Of a DNA stretch of 9,678 bases, positions 6,207 to 9,678 are shown in pieces (within the stretch, counting starts at the first letter, position 1; the number at the start of each line of letters is the position of its first letter). The notes under the pieces are model-generated. The model was not told the DNA's origin. It searched no databases and saw nothing but the letters and a program-made list of their open reading frames with translations. The stretch comes from DASSWB01 sp035705495. GTDB lineage: Bacteria; Bacteroidota; Bacteroidia; Flavobacteriales; Flavobacteriaceae. Made by a program: the position numbers and the translations under genes. Location of the stretch: positions 1-9,678 of the forward strand of contig DASSWB010000073.1 of NCBI GenBank assembly GCA_035705495.1, read 5' to 3'.

Positions 6207-7748
6207 TTATCCCTTGGATAAGCGTAATTTCATCCCAGGTTTCAAATTGCTACCACTAATATCGTTCCATTTTTGAATATTCTTGACAGTAATGCCAGGA
6301 AATTTTTTGGAAATGCTCCACAACGAGTCACCTGCTTTTACCGTATATATTTCTAAAGTTTCGGAATTACCGGAATCATTACTTGGCTTTTTCAGGTAAA
6401 GCACCAATTTCTGTCCGATGCGTAACCGATTGCTTTTTAAGCCATTCCAACGTTTAATATGTGAAATGGGAACATTGTATTGATTGGCTATTTTCCCTAA
6501 ATAATCTCCTTGCTTGACGCGGTAAGTTATTTGATTTTCACTCTCAAGAAAGTCCTTTAAAGGTTTCTCCTTTTTTTCTAATGCTGCCGCTGCCAATGCA
6601 TAAATTTCGGTTTCGTTGTTCACAAACAATCCAACTTTTCTTTTTGGTAAACGAATTGCATAATTTTTCTTGGAGATATTCGGAATCACATCCAATTTAA
6701 AACTAGGGTTCAGAAACTGAATAAAATCTTTGTCAACACCCGTAACTTTCGCCACCTGATCAAAAGTCAGCGTTTGTTTTAATCGAACGGTATCGGTTTC
6801 AAAATAGGTTGTATGTGGTTTCTGCGGATTAAATCCGTGTTCATTCGCGTATTCAAATAAATAATAAGTGGCAATAAATGCGGGTACATATCCGGCGGTT
6901 TCACGCGGAAGAAAGGGTCGGAGATTCCAATAGTTTTTCCGCCCACCACTTCTCCTAATGGCTTTTGAAACGTTTCCGGGCCCTGAATTATAAGAAGCAA
7001 GCACCAAATCCCAATCTCCAAAAACGTTGTACAAACTGGATAAATATTGGCAAGCAGCTTCTGTTGCGCGTACGGGATCCATTCTTTCGTCAACATAAGA
7101 ATTTACATCCAATCCATGCATTTTTCCGGTCGCATACATAAATTGCCATAATCCCGTAGCACCGGCATGTGATCTTGCTCTTGGATTCAAAGCGCTTTCT
7201 ACAATGGCCAAATATTTAATTTCCAAAGGAATATCGTACTTATCCATTTCCTTTTCAAACATCGGAAAATAGTAAGTACTCAAAGCCATGAGCCGCTCCA
7301 TTGCTTTTTTGTTCCGGTTTAAATAAGAATGAATAACTTTTTCCAGTGTTGGATTGTATTCTATGTGTAAAGGCGTTTTTGCATCCAATCGCGCCAATCT
7401 TGCTTTTAAAGTATCGGTAGAAAGATCTTTTACAACTTCATCGGTCCAATAATCTTCTTGAACAGTTTTGGTCATTATGTCGAACAAATCCGAATTTAGA
7501 AGCTCCTTTTTCCAAAGTGAATCGATTTTTGCCGCGATCGGATCATCTTTTAGCGTCACGACAACCGAATCATTGACCACAATGGAAATCGCATGTTTTT
7601 CTTTTACAACTACAGGACTGGAGGTTGAATCTACTTTATTGCTGTGTGTTCTGACGGATTGTATTTCCAACTCCGATTGGTCAACCTCTTGCGAAAACAC
7701 CATGAAAGAACAGCAGATCATTAGAAGTAAGAGCATCTTTTTCATCAT
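6207..7748 (-). CDS. MltD-like lytic transglycosylase with two LysM domains
   Basis: A 513-residue exported peptidoglycan lyase that would cleave the MurNAc-GlcNAc bond to give 1,6-anhydro ends. The signal peptide covers about 1-19, with probable cleavage before QEVDQ; the ICC near its end is not a proper lipobox. A spacer (20-150) leads to a GH23/SLT domain (about 160-300): catalytic Glu184 in VESALNP, GATGLWQFM (196-204) and ASYNSGPGNV (251-260). Two C-terminal LysM repeats bind glycan: 408-452 (YRVKQGDYL start) and 468-511 (YTVKAGDSLW start). A segment at about 320-370 looks like a further degenerate LysM-like unit. E. coli MltD (about 452 residues) has the same order but is a lipoprotein. 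Two tandem ATGs at 7748 and 7745 are equally possible starts. It lies 55 bp after pgk and 19 bp before the DUF4837 gene. Confidence 0.94.
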   Translation of the reverse strand: MMKKMLLLLMICCSFMVFSQEVDQSELEIQSVRTHSNKVDSTSSPVVVKEKHAISIVVNDSVVVTLKDDPIAAKIDSLWKKELLNSDLFDIMTKTVQEDYWTDEVVKDLSTDTLKARLARLDAKTPLHIEYNPTLEKVIHSYLNRNKKAMERLMALSTYYFPMFEKEMDKYDIPLEIKYLAIVESALNPRARSHAGATGLWQFMYATGKMHGLDVNSYVDERMDPVRATEAACQYLSSLYNVFGDWDLVLASYNSGPGNVSKAIRRSGGRKNYWNLRPFLPRETAGYVPAFIATYYLFEYANEHGFNPQKPHTTYFETDTVRLKQTLTFDQVAKVTGVDKDFIQFLNPSFKLDVIPNISKKNYAIRLPKRKVGLFVNNETEIYALAAAALEKKEKPLKDFLESENQITYRVKQGDYLGKIANQYNVPISHIKRWNGLKSNRLRIGQKLVLYLKKPSNDSGNSETLEIYTVKAGDSLWSISKKFPGITVKNIQKWNDISGSNLKPGMKLRLSKG

Positions 7749-7770
7749 AAAAAATTATAAAGTTGTCATC

Positions 7771-7790
7771 TACAACGCAATGTAGTTGTA
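7771..7790. repeat. Short inverted repeat in the pgk-transglycosylase gap
   Basis: TACAAC (7771-7776) and GTTGTA (7785-7790) form perfect 6-bp arms around an 8-base loop; an alternative pairing is CTACA/TGTAG. It lies in the 55-bp gap after the pgk stop. No U-tract follows directly on the minus strand, so it is not a convincing terminator. It could be a processing or stability element, or chance. Confidence 0.3.
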
Positions 7791-7803
7791 TTTTCTTACA
7801 AAT

Positions 7804-8988
7804 TTATTTTTTTATTGCCTCTATTCCAGGCAGACTTTTCCCTTCTAACATCTCCAACATCGCGCCACCACCCGTTGAAACGTAACTCACCTCATTTTCC
7901 AAATCGAATTTTTTAACAGCTGCAACAGAATCTCCACCACCCACTAACGAAAATGAACCAGTTTTGGTTGCTTTCGCAATGGCTTCCCCTATGGACTTTG
8001 TGCCATTGGAGAATTTATCCATTTCAAAAACTCCCATGGGTCCGTTCCAAAGAATGATTTTTGATTGCATGATGACTTCGGAAAAAGCTTTAATGGTTTG
8101 AGGGCCCGCATCCAGTCCCATCCATCCGGCTTCTATTTTTCCACTCGCTGCAATTTTTGTGGAGGCGTCATTGGAAAAAGAATTGGCAACAATTGCATCT
8201 ATTGGCAAATGAATCTCAACAGCTTTCTCTTTTGCTTTTTCCAAAATTTGCAAAGCCATATCCAGCTTATCATCTTCAACCAGGGAATTTCCTATTTCGC
8301 CGCCCAAAGCCTTTACAAAGGTGAAAGTCATTCCGCCGCCAATCAATAAGTGATCGACTTTATCAAGAATATTTTCAATGATGGTTATCTTGGTTGAAAC
8401 TTTGGCACCTCCCAAAATGGCTGTTACGGGTTTTTCGGCGGAATTGAGCACCTTGTTCAAACTTTCTATTTCTTTGGATAGAAGATATCCGAAGCATTTA
8501 TCTTCAAAAAAACGCGCCACAATTGTAGTGGAGGCATGCGCTCTGTGAGCAGTTCCAAAAGCATCGTTGACATAAATATCTCCCAGTGCAGCGAGTTTGC
8601 GGGCAAAATCTTCATCGCCAGCAGTTTCTTCCGGATAAAATCGGAGGTTTTCCAAAAGTAAAATTTCCCCTGGTTTTAAATTTTCAGCTTTCTCCCTTGC
8701 CGAAGCACCAACCGAATCCGTAGCCATTAAAATGGGTTTTTCCAGAACTTTTGATACCTCATCAACAATATGTTTCATTGAATATTTCTCCTCTATTCCT
8801 TTTGGTCTTCCCAAATGCGACATCAGGACAACACTTCCGCCTTCATTCAAAATTTTATCGATGGTTGGTTTTGCCGCAGCTATTCTTGTGTTGTCAACAA
8901 CTTCAAAATTGTCGTTTAAAGGAACATTGAAATCAACTCGAATCAGCGCTTTTTTATTATTGAAATTGTAATCGTCAATATGGATCAT
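7804..8988 (-). CDS. pgk: Phosphoglycerate kinase
   Basis: A 394-residue glycolytic enzyme that transfers the acyl phosphate of 1,3-bisphosphoglycerate to ADP, giving ATP and 3-phosphoglycerate, and the reverse in gluconeogenesis; cytoplasmic. All family landmarks are intact: RVDFNVPL signature (17-24), DNTRI (32-36), SHLGRP (57-62), LLENLRF (111-117), NDAFGTAHRAHAST (141-154), GGAKVSTK (193-200), WNGPMGVFE (314-322), and the glycine-rich nucleotide loops VGGGDS (349-354) and STGGGA (371-376). Length equals typical bacterial PGKs, and the start gives the usual short N-terminus before the first strand. It is first in a minus-strand cluster with the transglycosylase and lipoprotein genes, transcribed divergently from holB. 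A -7 element 20-27 bases upstream suggests its own promoter, with a leader of about 15 bases. Confidence 0.98.
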   Translation of the reverse strand: MIHIDDYNFNNKKALIRVDFNVPLNDNFEVVDNTRIAAAKPTIDKILNEGGSVVLMSHLGRPKGIEEKYSMKHIVDEVSKVLEKPILMATDSVGASAREKAENLKPGEILLLENLRFYPEETAGDEDFARKLAALGDIYVNDAFGTAHRAHASTTIVARFFEDKCFGYLLSKEIESLNKVLNSAEKPVTAILGGAKVSTKITIIENILDKVDHLLIGGGMTFTFVKALGGEIGNSLVEDDKLDMALQILEKAKEKAVEIHLPIDAIVANSFSNDASTKIAASGKIEAGWMGLDAGPQTIKAFSEVIMQSKIILWNGPMGVFEMDKFSNGTKSIGEAIAKATKTGSFSLVGGGDSVAAVKKFDLENEVSYVSTGGGAMLEMLEGKSLPGIEAIKK

Positions 8989-9007
8989 ATATAAAGAGGT
9001 ATAAATA

Positions 9008-9015
9008 CAAATATA
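9008..9015 (-). promoter_or_regulatory. Probable -7 promoter element of pgk
   Basis: Minus strand TATATTTG is an exact TAnnTTTG match ending 19 bases before the pgk ATG at 8988, predicting a leader near 15 bases. The spacing to the start codon closely resembles that of the M23 operon promoter. No -33 TTG/TTTG at normal spacing. Confidence 0.55.
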
Positions 9016-9023
9016 AATTTTTT

Positions 9024-9031
9024 CAAAGATA
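9024..9031 (-). promoter_or_regulatory. Second possible pgk -7 element
   Basis: Minus strand TATCTTTG also matches TAnnTTTG exactly, 16 bases further upstream (start to start) than the element at 9008-9015. It would give a leader of about 31 bases. It may be an alternative start site or a chance match in AT-rich DNA. Confidence 0.3.
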
Positions 9032-9048
9032 AGAAGTTCTAATAATTT

Positions 9049-9056
9049 TATATTTG
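9049..9056 (+). promoter_or_regulatory. Probable -7 promoter element of holB
   Basis: TATATTTG matches TAnnTTTG exactly and ends only 4 bases before the holB ATG at 9061. The expected start of transcription falls at or next to the A of that ATG, implying a leaderless message if this element is used. Confidence 0.5.
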
Positions 9057-9060
9057 TGCC

Positions 9061-9678
9061 ATGCTATTCAAAGAAATACTTGGTCTTGCACATATAAAAA
9101 ACCACTTGACCACTTCAGTGAACAACGGTCGGATTCCGCATGCGCAGCTTTTTGTGGGATCCAACGGATCGGGCATACTGCCAATGGCAATTGCCTATGC
9201 GCAATATATTTTATGTGGCAACCAGAATACAGAAAATGAAGGGAATACTGCTTGTAATTTAAAAATGAATCAACTTTCTCATCCCGACTTACATTTTGCT
9301 TTTCCTGTAGCGACAACAGAAAAAATCAAAAAGCATCCTGTATCCGCTAACTTTATTGGGGAATGGAGAAATTTTGTTGCCAAAAATCCATACGGAGATT
9401 TACTGGATTGGCTTCAAGAACTGGAAATTGAGAATAAACAAGGTCAGATTGGCGTTGATGAAGCAAAGGAAATTGTAAAATCCTTGTCTTTGAAATCCTA
9501 TGAAGGCGGATACAAGGTGATGATTGTGTGGGCGGCCGATAAAATGAACGATGCATGCGCGAACAAACTTTTAAAACTTCTTGAGGAGCCACCAAACAAA
9601 ACGGTTTTCATTCTTGTCGCCGAAGAGGAAGAGGCAATTTTGCAAACCATAAGATCCCGATGCCAAATGCTGCGTTTC
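9061..9678 (+). CDS. holB: DNA polymerase III delta-prime subunit, 3' end missing
   Basis: The first 206 codons are visible; the gene runs off the right edge. Delta-prime is the non-ATPase AAA+ subunit of the clamp loader that helps open and load the beta clamp. Supporting sequence: N-terminal GLAHIKNHL and GRIPHAQLFVG (23-33), a P-loop-shaped GSNGSGIL (33-40) lacking the Walker A lysine, HPDLHFAFP (74-82), WAADKMN (157-163) in the Walker B position, NKLLKLLEEPP (168-178), and the SRC motif RSRCQ (198-202). The gamma/tau ATPase would keep GxGK, so delta-prime is the better assignment. Only Cys52 and Cys65 remain in the region where the E. coli protein has a four-cysteine zinc site. The ATG is chosen because the family's N-terminal pattern begins almost at once after it; there is no Shine-Dalgarno sequence. 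Confidence 0.93.
   Translation, partial: MLFKEILGLAHIKNHLTTSVNNGRIPHAQLFVGSNGSGILPMAIAYAQYILCGNQNTENEGNTACNLKMNQLSHPDLHFAFPVATTEKIKKHPVSANFIGEWRNFVAKNPYGDLLDWLQELEIENKQGQIGVDEAKEIVKSLSLKSYEGGYKVMIVWAADKMNDACANKLLKLLEEPPNKTVFILVAEEEEAILQTIRSRCQMLRF

Noticed and set aside
6779..7096. 105-codon minus-strand frame within the transglycosylase gene
   Set aside because: Overlaps the SLT domain in another frame; the catalytic-domain motifs are all in the main frame.
7690..7748. Lipobox in the transglycosylase signal peptide (MICC)
   Set aside because: Ile occupies the -1 position, where Gly, Ala or Ser is needed; ordinary signal-peptidase I cleavage near SQ/EV is more likely.
7468..7785. 105-codon plus-strand frame opposite the start of the transglycosylase gene
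   Set aside because: Ser/Thr-rich antisense shadow over the signal peptide and spacer, with no promoter or domain.
7771..7790. Hairpin after pgk as an intrinsic terminator
   Set aside because: The stem is only 6 bp, AT-rich, with an 8-base loop, and no T-run follows directly on the minus strand; kept only as a weak repeat.
7777..7802. Possible promoter for the transglycosylase gene (TTTG at 7802-7799 with TACATTGC at 7784-7777 on the minus strand)
   Set aside because: The -7 candidate mismatches the TTTG part of the consensus and the spacing is too short (14 bases).
9068..9595. Minus-strand frames opposite holB (9068-9316 and 9353-9595)
   Set aside because: They are antisense to the clear delta-prime reading frame and show no recognisable protein features.

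Overview
The window looks like a chromosomal segment of a member of the Bacteroidota, most likely a flavobacterium. The evidence is AT-rich DNA, start codons without clear Shine-Dalgarno sequences, four or five exact matches to the Bacteroidota -7 promoter element TAnnTTTG upstream of genes, and a gene set I know from that group: bacterial GH3, a DUF4837-type lipoprotein, an MltD-like transglycosylase, pgk, and a delta-prime subunit with a degenerate P-loop. There is no sign of a phage, insertion sequence, CRISPR array, tRNA or rRNA. Coding density is very high and no gene-free stretch exceeds about 120 bases.

Layout. From 1 to 4871 on the minus strand lies a tightly packed four-gene operon, read right to left: a membrane-anchored M23 peptidase (4871-3999), a GH3-family acyl-adenylating enzyme (3995-2490), a 561-residue protein with a nucleoside-phosphorylase-like C-terminal half (2497-812), and a Wzz-like membrane protein (812 to beyond base 1). 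The gaps are 3 bp, then an 8-bp overlap, then a 1-bp overlap, so translation is probably coupled. A 117-bp divergent promoter region (4872-4988) separates this operon from tatA (4989-5177, plus). A strong hairpin at 5182-5211 then serves as terminator for both tatA and the converging minus-strand operon.

That second minus-strand operon, read from 8988 to 5213, is pgk, then an MltD-like lytic transglycosylase with two LysM domains, then a DUF4837-type lipoprotein. A 72-bp divergent promoter region (8989-9060) separates pgk from holB (9061 to beyond the right edge, plus), which may be transcribed as a leaderless mRNA.

How the genes fit together. Two peptidoglycan-remodelling enzymes (M23 and lytic transglycosylase), a lipoprotein, a Tat translocon subunit and a possible polysaccharide chain-length regulator give the region a cell-envelope character. 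These are mixed with housekeeping genes (pgk, holB). The least understood part is the GH3 / phosphorylase-like / Wzz-like trio. A ligase that should release AMP is translationally overlapped with a protein that keeps the ribose-binding and catalytic-Asp signatures of nucleoside phosphorylases and nucleosidases. That is the best candidate here for undescribed biochemistry.
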